This document shows, one piece after another, positions 1 through 10,650 of a stretch of 64,000 nt of DNA. How positions within the stretch are numbered: position 1 is the first letter of the stretch; each line of letters starts with the position of its first letter. Origin of the DNA: Paulownia fortunei (lineage: Eukaryota > Streptophyta > Magnoliopsida > Lamiales > Paulowniaceae). A program made the translations under genes and the position numbers. Below the pieces are notes generated by a model. The model was given only the letters and a program-made list of their open reading frames with translations, had not been told where the DNA came from and searched no databases. The stretch spans positions 1 through 64,000 of the forward strand of contig CM033121.1 of the NCBI GenBank assembly GCA_019321725.1, read 5' to 3'.

Positions 1-560
1 TGACCTGCGTGCCCCCCGCGTGCATCTCATCTTCCCACCGGCCTTTCTGCCATCGTCGGCTCCGTGCCGTCGATTGATAGCATCGCCGGCTCACTCTTAC
101 CATTCCCGTCCGAAGCCCATGGCCTTCTCATCCATTTTCACCCTCCTAATCGGCATTTCGTGCCTGGGCGCGCAGAAACTGTAATCTCCCTTTCCTCTCT
201 CCTCCATCGCCGGTGACCCATCGCGGCCGGTGGGCTCTCCTTCTCGCCCCTGTCCTAAAAACCTTCCCCGTCCCTAACCCCTCTCAACTTCACTGAATCC
301 ATAATCGCCATCGCGGTTATTTCCCCAAATTCATCTTCCCCTTCGCTAATTCCACTTTCCCCGACTGCAAATCCCATTCCTGGTCCCATTTCCGATCACA
401 ATTTGGTGACTAATTCGTTCTTCCTTTGCCCCTCCGCTGATTATCTCCATCCTAGGTTGTTTTCTCTACCCCGCCGTCAATCGCTCCCTAAACCCTAATT
501 AGTTAATTTCCGACACCATTTCCAATCAATCCAGAATCCTCACCTTTCCCTCTTGCCTCC
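1..560 (+). other. Probable LINE 5' leader
   Basis: No ORF with support is seen here. The + strand is rich in C and T, as in many plant LINE 5' UTRs, and runs without an obvious boundary into ORF1 at 561. It contains two telomere-like units (CCCTAAACCCTAA, about 485-497); such short matches are common in plant 5' leaders and I give them no weight. Whether the first bases are LINE or flanking DNA cannot be told from this window. Confidence 0.5.
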
Positions 561-2163
561 ATGACAGCCGATTCCAGCTATACCCATCAAGAGTCTTCGA
601 TTCCTAGCCATGCACCCAAACCACCACCTCCATCTTTCGCCGCCGTTGCGAAGGAGGCGGCCATGGCGTCTGCCACCACCCTTCCACCTCGTTCTTCCAG
701 CAAATCTCTCATCCTTGACTCTTCTGAGGTCTTGGGTACTCGAACCTCCTACCAAAATACTGAAGCAGTCATCTTCTCCTGATTCTGAAACCTCCAAACT
801 TTCAGAACTGTTCCAATTTGCTTTGATTGGAAAATTTTCTCATGGGATGCCACCATTGAAACAGCTCCACCAACAATTCGTTGCCTTGAAGTTGTCTGGA
901 GGCCACTCTGCTCGCGTATTAAACTCCAAGCACATCCTGATCATACTTTCAAATGATGCTGATTATACAAGGTTATGGCTGCGTAGAATCTGGTTTTTTA
1001 AGGCTTTCCAATGCGATTGTTCAAGTAGTCGCCTCATTTTGATCCGAAGTTGGAATCAGCTATAGTTCTAGTCTGGATTCGGCTGCCAGAATTGCCTGTG
1101 CACTTGTTTGAAAAAGCTGCCCTCAAGGCGATTGCGGAACTGATTGGAAAGCCGCTTCGAATTGATGAACCTACAGCTAACAAAACTCGACTCAGTGTTG
1201 CGAGAATTTGTGTTGAAGTTGATCTCAGACAAGCTTTGAAGAATAATGTTTACCTTGGCATTGGCTCACAGATGATCTTGCAAAAGATTATCTACGAGAA
1301 TGTCCCGCGATATTGCACGGATTACAGCCACTTGGGCCACGATACAACATCATGTTACGGTAATGGTAATGCCCCACGGCCTGTTAAAACAAAAAATTCA
1401 AACAAAGGTAAGGAAATGGAACTTCAGAAAGTGCCTGCAGGAATAAAGTAAGGAACAGGTTGTTCAAACCTGTGTTGATGTAGCTGGCCCAAGTGTAGAT
1501 TTTGTGAACACACCAGTGGGGGAGTGTGGTGTGTGGAATGTGATTGACAATGTTTGTGTGAAATGGTTGGGCCAATTTTGGAATCCTGTCATCCACCTGT
1601 GAACGGTGTGATACAGGATTTCGAGTATGCGGCGCATGTTGTTGGCTTATTATCTGAGAATGGTGTTGTGTGTGATTCTGAGGGAGCTGTGAGTGTTGAT
1701 GTTTCTGTTTATAACTTTGATAATCTTTATCACAATATAACTAATGTGCATAATGCAAAGATAAAGGATAATCGGGCATTAAAATCTGCTGGTTTTACTT
1801 GTGGAGGGGACAGCAGTTTGGTGGAATATATGTCAGCTGAAAATATGATGTTGGGGTCGGAGGAAGTGCTGGAAATTGACAGAGAAGGGGTTGCTCACGT
1901 CAGGAAATGTTTACAGTTGGCTGCAGCTGATCAAGACAGCAGAGATAGGAAGGGCGAAATGGAACAGACGCCACAAGGAAATAATGAACAGGCAAGGATT
2001 TTCTAGTTCGGGAAATGAAAAAGCAAAAATTGTTCGAAGGGGAATAATCTTAGGTAAAAAGAAAATATTTGGCAGAAAACATTCAAAAAAAAAGAAAAAA
2101 GCTAAGCATAAGTTAGAGATACAAGAGGCTGGAAATTTTTCGACAGCACAACAGACGAAATAG
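561..2163 (+). pseudogene. LINE ORF1 (nucleic-acid-binding gag-like protein), broken
   Basis: ORF1 of plant LINEs encodes an RNA-binding protein that packages the element RNA. The reading starts at the ATG at 561, shifts frame near 780 (into a segment starting DSETSKLSELF), and shifts back before about 1011. The segment with VLVWIRLPELPVHLFEKAAL is typical of the DUF4283 and zinc-knuckle proteins of plant LINEs. A stop (TAG, about 1026-1028) sits where the family has Trp in MRLFKW. The zinc knuckle near 1310-1360 reads C-TD-Y-SHLG-H-DTTS-C, so the second Cys of CX2CX4HX4C has become Tyr. Both changes are G to A. After the stop at 1449-1451 the variable Lys/Glu-rich C-terminal part continues in other frames. 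The gene is non-functional; the 3' boundary is approximate. Confidence 0.8.
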
Positions 2164-2594
2164 TTTGGCAGTCAGGGGACAGAAGCAAGACAGCAGGCTG
2201 CAGAATCTGGTACAAAAGGGTAAAATGGTGACAGTAGTAGCAGCTTCCAACTCCAAATGATTTCGAAGACTGCTGAGGAAGGCAATGAACCGAACAGTGA
2301 AAAAAATAGAAATGGAAACACAAAATACAGAAACAGAAACAATAGCAGCAAAGGGAAAGCAGAAAATCTGCTCTTTGAATGAAATATGCGCTGAGATACA
2401 GGAATATTGTTCAGAAAGTGCAGAGGAGGAATCGGTAGACATGATCGCAACAGAAAATAAAGCTAAGGCTCTACATCAAAGAAGTTTGTCGGATGAACAC
2501 ATTGAAAGGACTCCCCGGGAAATAGAGAAGGGAATAAAGAAAAATGAAATAAGCTTAAGAGTTTTAAAAAAAAAACAAAGGCTGCTGCTGATCA

Positions 2595-5500
2595 ATGTTT
2601 ATGAACTTAATGGTTTGGAATGTCCGGGGAATTGGAAATGATCCTACACAGAAACATGTACATAATTTTTGTAGATTACATAAAGTCAAGATAATGGCTG
2701 TTTTGGAACCAAAGGTACAGATGGATAGTAACTTTTTCTGTCGTCGATTTGCCTTTGCACAGGTTTTTGCTAATCGATCAAATAAAATATGGTGCTTTGT
2801 TAATCATGAATTTCAATGCAAAATCGTAAGTGAAAATGAGCAATTTCTGCATTTGGAAGTCAAGTCACAACTGCTGCCATCGGCATTCTTACTCACATTT
2901 ATCTATGCAAAATATGATATTGCGGGGCGTAGAGAATTATGGAATGATCTCAGAAACATCGCTGAACAAAATGATACTCAACCGTGGCTGATTGGTGGTG
3001 ACTTCAATACCATTCTTCACCTCAATGAAAGAACCGGAAATACTAGGAACAGACTCACTTCGATGAATGATTTCGGGGACATGATTGGAGACTGCGGATT
3101 AATAGATGCGGGCTACGAGGGCAGTAGCTATACTTGGACCAACCATAAGGTGTGGAAAAGACTTGATAGAGTTTTGTATTCGGAAAATTGGTTAAACATT
3201 TCATTCTACTAAAGTTTCCCACCTTCCAAGAATATGGTCGGACCATTCCCCACTCTTAATATCATTGGAAACTGACACAATAAAAGCGCCTTCCCCCTTC
3301 AGATTCTTCAGAATGTGGTCCAGACATCACACTTTTTGGGATACAGTTAAAGATTCCTGGCGGCACCCAACAGAAAATCAAGGAATGAAAAACCTCCAAC
3401 AAAAACTTTACCGGTTAAAACAGCGACTCAGATGGTGGAATAAAAACATATTTGGGGATATTTTTGAAAATATTAAGAAAGCAAAACAAGAGGTGGCTGA
3501 CAAGGAAAAAGAATACGATGAAAACCCCTGCGAAGCAACTTAATGGAGCTAAAAAGATGCACGGCAGTACTCACACACAATCTTACAATAGAGGAAGACT
3601 ACTGGAGACAGAAGGCAGCCTGCAGATGGCTAGTGGAGGGAGAAAGAAATACAAAGTTTTTTCATTCTCTTGTTAAGAAAAAAAGAAATCAGTCCAGAAT
3701 TCATTCAATAACAAATGAAGGGAGTTCAACTCACGGAGCAGGAGGCAATAAAAACTCAGCAGCATTATATTTTCAGTCCCTCCTCACAAATGACGTCACT
3801 GAGCTGACGGAAGAGAACCTGGACTGCATTCAACAGATTCAACAGGATTCTAAGATGGAGAACCTTTGCTCAATCCCTGACATGGAGGAGATCAGGCAGG
3901 CTTTTTTCTATGGATCCGGACAGCGTGGCAGGCCCGGATGGATTTTCAGCGTTCTTTTTTCAGCATTGTTGGGACATAATAAAAATGGATATCAAGGAAG
4001 CAGCGGTGGACTTTTTCAAGGGCAATAGCATGCCCAGGAGCTTCACAGCCACGTCGATTGTTTTGATTCCAAAAATTGAAAATCCAAAGACATGGGGCGA
4101 TTTTAGGCCAATCAGTCTGTGTAATGTGAACAACAAAATACTCACCAAGATAATCAGCAATAGACTTGTGAATATCCTGCCAGAAATAATATCACTGGCA
4201 CAAAGTGGCTTTGTTAAAGGTAGATTGATTAGCGATAATATTTTGCTTGCACAGGAGCTTATGCATACGATCAATGACAAGCGTAAACATGAAAATGTAG
4301 CTCTAAAACTTGACATGAACAAAGCCTACGACAGAGTTCAATGGAGTTTTCTATACAAGGTGTTAAGAAAGATGGGATTTCCGGATACATCGATAACATT
4401 GGTACAAAATTGCATAGAACACTGCTGGTTTTCTGTTCTTATCAATGGTGTCTCTGCTGGTTTTTTTCAATCAAGCAGAGGACTCCGGCAGGGAGACCCT
4501 CTATCACCTTCTTTATTCATCATTGCTGCCGATTTTTTGTCAAGAAGCCTGGATACACTGTTTCAGCACAATAAGGAGCTGAAATACCACAGTAAGGGAG
4601 GCCTGAATATTTCTCATCTTGCTTATGCCGACGACATCATAATTTTCACGAACAGCGGCAGAATGGGACTAAGGAAAATCATGGAACTTCTAAGGAAATA
4701 CGCTGCAGCCTCGGGCCAGATTATCAATAAGGAGAAAAGCTCCTTCATAGTCAGTACGAAATGCTCTAATCTCATCATTCAAAGACTTCAATATGCCACG
4801 GGATTCAACTTCAAGCACCTCCCGGTTACATACTTAGGGCCCCGCTCTACAAAGGTAACAAAAAATGCTCCCTCTTTCAAGATTTGATCAGCAAGATGAG
4901 GTGTAAACTGCAGGGATGGGAAAAATCTACACTCGCTCATGGAGGAAGATTGGCATTAATAAAAAATACTCTATCGACGATGCCAATATATCTTTTGCAA
5001 GTACTCCAACCTCCTAAAATGGTTCTTCATCGTATTGAGCAGATAATGGCCAGATTCTTTTGGGGAACATACGGTGATCAGAAAAGGATGCATTGGATTT
5101 CGTGGATAAAATCTGTCAACCTATTAAAGAAGGGGGTCTCGGAATTAGGAAGCTCACTGACATGGTTCAAGCATTTTCTCTCAAACTTTGGTGGAGATTC
5201 CGCTCAATGTCTTCATTGTGGGCTGCCTTCATGCAATAAAAAATATTGCGGATGCTTGTACCCTGGGGCGGTAAAACTTTCGGTTCATGATAGTGGAAAT
5301 TGGAAACGAATGTGCAAAGTGCGCCACACTGCTTAAGAAAATATTTTCTGGGTTTTATGGGAAGGTCAGGCTTTTTTTTGGCAAGATCACTGGATTGGAG
5401 AAGCACCACTTGCAGCAACCAATCAAAGGGAACGAATGGGACACAGTGCAGTAAATTATTTCTGGCACAGCAAGCAATGGAATGAAGACAGACTTGATCA

Positions 5501-6737
5501 ACTTCTGCCACAGAATGCTGTGAACAAAATCTGCAATATGCCCATTCTTGATGCTAAGGATACTATGAAATGGAAAATGAATCCGGATGGGGAATTTACC
5601 ACAACATCAGCCTGGGATTTAATCCGCTGCAGCAGAACTGAAAGACAGCTTCTCGGGGACTTATGGTGCAACCAACTCACTCCACAATGTCCATATTTGT
5701 TTGGCGCCTCATGAACAATTGTATTCCAGTGGATTGTAGACTCCAAGAAAAGAACTTCTCATTGGTTTCTAGATGCTACTGCTGTTTATCTTCAATGGAA
5801 TCAATACCCCATCTTTTTATCTCGGGTGCCCAAGCTTCGATCGTATGGCAGCATTTTGCTAATCTCTTCCATAAACACATCCTCAAACTGAAAATCCAAT
5901 CCTCCTCTTCCAATATTGGAAACTCTCCACACCCTTTTCAAAATCCCCTCATATCCGTAGTCTAATTCCTCTTCTCATCTTTTGGTTTTTATGGACGGAG
6001 AGAAATAATGTTAAATATAGAAACAAAGGTTTTGATGCACATAGAGTCATTTGGAAAATATATGATCATCTTTTTTGTCTTTTAAATGCAGGAAAATGTA
6101 TAGGAAGCTTTGGCGAGGAGACATGGAAATTGCAAGAACTTTTGACTTCAACTTTCCAATGGAAAAAATAAAAAAAGCGCAGCAAGTTATTTGGAAAAAA
6201 CCACAAGTTGGATGGTTTAAACTCAACACAGATGGAGCTGCTAAAGGCGAAACCGATCAAGCTGGAGTGGGCGGCATAATAAGGGACCACCTTGGAAACG
6301 TCGTTGTTGCATACTTCGAATATATTGGTAATCAAAACAGCATATATGCTGAAATTTTGGCACTTGCAAAGGGACTTGAGCTTGCTAAAGGATGTGGGAT
6401 AGCTAATTTGTGGATCGAAATGGATGCTCAAACTGTCATCAAACTCGTGACATCCAACACGGCAAAAGGAAACTGGCGACTACAAGAGATGCTAGCTAAA
6501 AGTAAGTTCATCATGAGCCAAATGCACATTCACATCACACATATCTACAGGGAAGGGAACAAAATAGCGACTGTCTTGCTAATGAGGCCTGCATTACTCA
6601 GACATCCAGAGTACTCACCCAGTCCCAACTCACAGGACCTATCACCGGGCTTCTCAGAGTCGATCAGATGGGTATACCAGCATTCAGATGTAGATGATTT
6701 TTTGAGACTGTATAGGTTGCTTTCATTTTTAGCTTAG
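2595..6737 (+). pseudogene. LINE ORF2 polyprotein (endonuclease, reverse transcriptase, RNase H), frameshifted
   Basis: ORF2 nicks the target and copies the RNA by target-primed reverse transcription. The APE-type endonuclease starts at 2604 (MVWNVRGIG), with WLIGGDFN near 2986 and SDHSPLL near 3236, the last in a shifted frame. The RT core is open from 3910 to 4887: PDGFSAFF, FRPISLCN, LKLDMNKAYDRV, LRQGDPLSPSLF and the catalytic YADD at 4624-4635. The connection region continues at 4884-5336. A zf-RVT-like region (MSIFVWRLMNNCIP) is near 5690-5860. An RNase H domain of the RVT_3 type (WFKLNTDGAA, YAEILAL, EMDAQ) lies at about 6200-6570. Frame changes near 3200, 3540, 3905, 4860, 5340, 5660 and 5965-6075 show it is dead. 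All domains are in canonical order. Confidence 0.93.
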
Positions 6738-6886
6738 TTTTTGATTGCACAGCTCGTTGTAAAGGAGTAGTACTCCTCGTTTCACTTTTGCTAGCTTTTG
6801 TTAAACCTGGTGTACTACTCATTTTGACTGTTATATAGACAGGTTGGGGGTCGTTGCCTTAACCCCCCACCCGCTTGGGTTTGTTT

Positions 6887-6902
6887 AAAAAAAAAAAAAA
6901 AA
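6887..6902 (+). other. LINE poly(A) tail joined to telomeric repeats
   Basis: Sixteen consecutive A follow the LINE 3' UTR (GGGTTTGTTT) and run straight into CCTAAACCC. No non-telomeric spacer separates tail and repeat. The last As may belong to the telomeric unit, so the exact junction is ambiguous by about three bases. Confidence 0.9.
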
Positions 6903-7051
6903 CCTAAACCCTAAACTGAACCCTAAACCCTAAACCCTAAACTGAACCCTAAACCCTAACCCTAAACCCTAAACTCTAAACTCTAAACCCTAAACCCTAA
7001 ACCTAAACCCTAACCCTAAACTCTAATACCCTATACCCTAAAACCTAACCC
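6903..7051 (+). repeat. Interstitial telomeric repeat block 1 (AAACCCT)n, degenerate
   Basis: About twenty units of the plant telomeric repeat in C-strand orientation, with variants such as AAACTGAACCCT (twice), AAACTCT and AACCCT. On a natural chromosome this orientation places the chromosome end to the left. The block lies between the LINE poly(A) and the 5' end of the eIF(iso)4E retrocopy. The degeneracy shows it has not been maintained by telomerase for some time. Confidence 0.95.
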
Positions 7052-8059
7052 ATCTTTTCCCTCTCTAAAACCCCTTTTTTCGGAGAATTTAATTTGGTTG
7101 AATGGCAACTGAAGTGGCGGCTGCTACATCAAAACTTTCGACCGAGGTACCGGCCACGGCGGAAAGCAGCCGGACAAGCTCGAGAGGAAGTGGACATTTT
7201 GTACGACAATCAGTCGAAACCAAAACAGGGCGCCGCGTGGGCATTTCTCTTCACAAGGGTTACACTTTCGACACCGTCGAAGAATTCTGGTGTTTTTATA
7301 TGACCAGATATTCAGACCCAGCAGGTTTCCAGCAAATGCTGACTTTCACTTATTCAGAGCTGGAGTGGAGCCCAAATGGGAAGACCCCGAGTGTGCTAAT
7401 GGGGGCAAGTGGACTGTTACTAGCAACCAAAAGGCTAATCTGGACAACATGTGGCTTGAAACTTTAATGGCTCTAATTGGAGAGCAGTTTAACAAGGCTG
7501 ATGAGATCTGTGGTGTGGTTGCCAGCGTGCGACAAAGGCAAGATAAACTCTCACTGTGGACCAAGACTGCAGCCAATGAAGCAGCTCATATGGGCATTGG
7601 GAGGAAGTGGAAGGAGATCATTGATGTCACTGATAAGATCTCTTACAGCTTCCATGATGATTCCAGAAGGGAGACATCAGCAAAAGGTCGATATAATGTG
7701 TGAAGGAAGATCCTAACATATATTGGCGAGCATGTTTGTGATTCAGTTCCAAACTTGATAAAGAGAAAAATCTGTGATGCCCTTCTCTTGCAAGTCAATC
7801 ACTAGTATTTTGTCTATCAGATCTGTCTGTGCGCCCTGTCATGTTTTGAATTGATTTCTGTTATTTCATTATATTCACAAAGGTTCTTGAGGGCCATTTA
7901 CTTTTCTATATAACCTAGGATGATAGCAGGGCTGCTGAGGGTTGTACTTCCAGCCTAAGAAACATGTCTTTATTCTCTACTCATACTACATAGCTTCACT
8001 TTTCGTGTGCTATGTTTGAACCTTTCCTAATATTAATTATGTGTCAATACTAAAAAAAA
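7052..8059 (+). pseudogene. Processed pseudogene (retrocopy) of eIF(iso)4E
   Basis: The parent protein is the plant-specific isoform of the mRNA cap-binding factor. The copy has a 5' UTR remnant (7052-7101), ATG at 7102, stop at 7701-7703, a 3' UTR (7704-8051) and a short A-run at 8052-8059. No introns are present, so it derives from a spliced mRNA. Recognisable pieces lie in changing frames: MATEVAAATSKL (7102), KQPDKLERKWTF (about 7170), YDNQSKPKQGAAWA (about 7205), LHKGYTFDTVEEFW (about 7248), then one long frame from about 7300 with PANADFHLFRAGVEPKWEDP, WLETLMALIGEQF, EICGVVASVR, LSLWT and GIGRKWKEI. At least four frameshifts destroy the N-terminal half; the cap-binding KWEDP block survives. 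No promoter was carried along, so expression is unlikely. Family identity is firm; eIF(iso)4E is favoured over eIF4E by the short N-terminus and the GVVASVR/DVTDKI context. Confidence 0.93.
8052..8059 (+). other. Retrocopy A-tail joined to telomeric repeats
   Basis: The 3' UTR ends CAATACT, followed by eight A and then CCCTAAACCC. As at the LINE junction, up to three A may belong to the first telomeric unit. This is the second poly(A)-telomere junction in the same orientation. Confidence 0.85.
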
Positions 8060-8280
8060 CCCTAAACCCTAACCCTTAAACCCTGAACCCTAAACCCTAA
8101 ACCCTAACCCTAAACCCTAAACCCTAAACCTTAAACCATAAGCCCTAAATCCTAAACCCTAAACCTTAAACCCTAAACCCTAAATCCTAAACCCCAAACC
8201 CTAAACCCTAAACCCCAAACCCTAATCCCTAAACCCTAAATCATAAAACTAAACCCTAAACCCTAAACCTTAAACCCTAA
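8057..8280 (+). repeat. Interstitial telomeric repeat block 2 (AAACCCT)n, degenerate
   Basis: About 32 units in C-strand orientation with single-base variants (AAACCTT, AAATCCT, AAACCCC, CCCTGAACCCT). The right end passes without spacer into a satellite monomer at 8281 (CCCTAAATTTTTATTTTT). It shares the TGAACCCT variant with block 1, which suggests that both descend from one array. This is the satellite-telomere junction expected at a plant subtelomere. Confidence 0.95.
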
Positions 8281-9234
8281 ATTTTTATTTTTATTTTTAA
8301 TTATGGCTAAAAAATAAAAAGCGACTCTAAATGTTGGTACTATTTCGGGTTTTTTTATTAAACACTTATTTTATTTAATTTTTTTTCTTTTTAAAAGTTT
8401 ACGTTCTAAAAAAATTATTTTTTTCTATTAAATTAAAAACGTATGTTATCACAGAGGAGTTAGAATGAGAAAAAATACTTCCCTACTATTAATGTTAAAT
8501 AAGATTAAAATTATAAAAATATGATACCCATTTCTCTTTTATGTATTCAAATTATAGTTTAATTGGATTGCTTTTTCTTTTTACCGTAAAAATTCGAGAA
8601 AAACTTACATTATTTTCAATGAGAGAAATAATATATTTTCTACTTTTATTTTTAATTATTGCTAAAAATTAAAAAAGCGACTCTGAATGTTGGTACCTAT
8701 TTTTGGCTTTTTTATAAAAAAATATATTTTAATTTATTTTTTGCTTTTTAAAAGTTTACATTTTAAAAAAATTATTTTTTTCTAATAAATTAAAAGTATA
8801 TGCTATAACACAGGAGTTAGAATGAGAAACAAATAGTTTCCTACTGTTAACGTTAAATAATAGTAAAATTTTAAAAATTTGATACTCGTTTCTCTCTTAC
8901 GTATTCAAATTATAGTTTAATTGGATTGTTTTTCTATTTTTACTGTATAATTTTATGGAAAACATCTATTATTTTCAATGAGAGAAACAATATATTTTCT
9001 ATTTATATTTTCAATTTTGGCTAAAAATTCAAAACTGACTCAAAATGTTGGTACCTATTTCTCTTGCTTTCTTATTAAATTTTAATTTTAATTAATTTTT
9101 TCATTTAAAAAATTTACGTTCTAGAAAATTTTATTTTTTTTTAATAAATTAAAAGTGTATGGTATAACACAGGAGTTAAAATGAGAAAAAATATTTTCCT
9201 ACTGTTAAAGTTAAATAAAATAAAAAATTTAAAA

Positions 9235-10650
9235 ACTTGATACTCGTTTCTCTCTTACATATCCAAATTATAGTTTAATTGGATTGTTTTTTCTTTTTAC
9301 AGTATAATTTCAGGGAAAACTTCTATTATTTTCAATGAGAGAAATAATATATTTCCTACTTTTGTTTTTAATTATGGCGAAAAATTCAATACCGACTGAG
9401 AATGTTGGTACCTATTTCTTACTTTCTTATTAAATTTTTATTTTTAATTAATTTTTTCCTTTTTAAAAGTTTACCTTTTAGAAAATTTATTTTTTTCTAT
9501 AAATTAAAAGGGTAAGTCATAACACATGAGTTAAAATGAGAAAAAATACTTTCGTACTCTTAAGGTTAAATAAGATTAAAAATTTTAAAACTTGATATCC
9601 GTTTCTCTTTTACGTATTCAAATTATAGTTTAACTGGATTATTTTTTCTTTTTACAGTATAATTTCAAGGAAAACATCTATTATTTTCAATGAGAGAAAT
9701 AATATATTTCCTACTTTTATTTTTAATTACGGCTAAAAATTCAAAACCGACTCAGAATGTGAGTACCTATTTCTTGTTTTCTTATTAACTTTTAATTTTA
9801 ATTGATTTTTTCTTTTTAAAATTTACACTCTAGAAATTTTATTTTTTTCTAATAAATTAAAAGCGTATGCTATAATACAGGAGTTAAAATGAGAAAAAAT
9901 AATTTTCTACTGTTAAGGTTAAATAAAATGAAAATTTTAAAAACTTGATACTCGTTTCTCTCTTACATATCCAAATTATAGTTTAATTGGATTGTTTTTT
10001 CTTTTTACAGTATAATTTCAGGGAAAACTTCTATTATTTTCAATGAGAGAAATAATATATTTCCTACTTTTGTTTTTAATTATGGCGAAAAATTCAATAC
10101 CGACTGAGAATGTTGGTACCTATTTCTTACTTTCTTATTAAATTTTTATTTTTAATTAATTTTTTCCTTTTTAAAAGTTTACCTTTTAGAAAATTTATTT
10201 TTTTCTATAAATTAAAAGGGTAAGTCATAACACATGAGTTAAAATGAGAAAAAATACTTTCGTACTCTTAAGGTTAAATAAGATTAAAAATTTTAAAACT
10301 TGATATCCGTTTCTCTTTTACGTATTCAAATTATAGTTTAACTGGATTATTTTTTCTTTTTACAGTATAATTTCAAGGAAAACATCTATTATTTTCAATG
10401 AGAGAAATAATATATTTCCTACTTTTATTTTTAATTACGGCTAAAAATTCAAAACCGACTCAGAATGTGAGTACCTATTTCTTGTTTTCTTATTAACTTT
10501 TAATTTTAATTGATTTTTTCTTTTTAAAATTTACACTCTAGAAATTTTATTTTTTTCTAATAAATTAAAAGCGTATGCTATAATACAGGAGTTAAAATGA
10601 GAAAAAATAATTTTCTACTGTTAAGGTTAAATAAAATGAAAATTTTAAAA
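9235..10650 (+). repeat. 708-bp two-monomer higher-order duplication
   Basis: The segment from about 9241 recurs almost exactly at 9949 (offset 708 bp, two monomers). It includes diagnostic variants such as GGCGAAAAATTCAATACCGAC and GAATGTGAGTACC. Similarity falls to the normal inter-monomer level after about 10650. This marks a recent local amplification of a dimer. Confidence 0.88.

Larger units (their letters stand above)
1..6902 (+). mobile_element. L1-type LINE (non-LTR retrotransposon), decayed, 5' end not defined
   Basis: This is a plant L1-type LINE. Seen in order: a pyrimidine-rich leader, an ORF1 with a DUF4283-like region and a damaged zinc knuckle, an ORF2 with endonuclease, reverse transcriptase, zf-RVT-like and RNase H regions, a 3' UTR, and a 16-A tail at 6887-6902. 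Both ORFs are broken by several frameshifts and stops, so the copy cannot move by itself. The tail is followed directly by telomeric repeats. The true 5' end may lie left of position 1, so no target site duplication can be tested. The 3' UTR has a small perfect hairpin (AGGAGTA-G-TACTCCT, 6763-6777), which I note without assigning a function. The family call is firm because RT and RNase H are both clear; the clade within plant L1 is not resolved. Confidence 0.92.

Noticed and set aside
485..497. A third telomeric tract left of the LINE ORFs
   Set aside because: Only two units, within a leader-like sequence. Such short CCCTAAACCCTAA matches are common in plant leaders.
540..797. Minus-strand frame rich in Gly/Arg opposite ORF1
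   Set aside because: Mirror of the CT-rich LINE leader and ORF1 start; no homology and the strand is wrong for the element.
3960..4322. Minus-strand frame opposite the reverse transcriptase
   Set aside because: Shadow of the conserved RT frame on the + strand.
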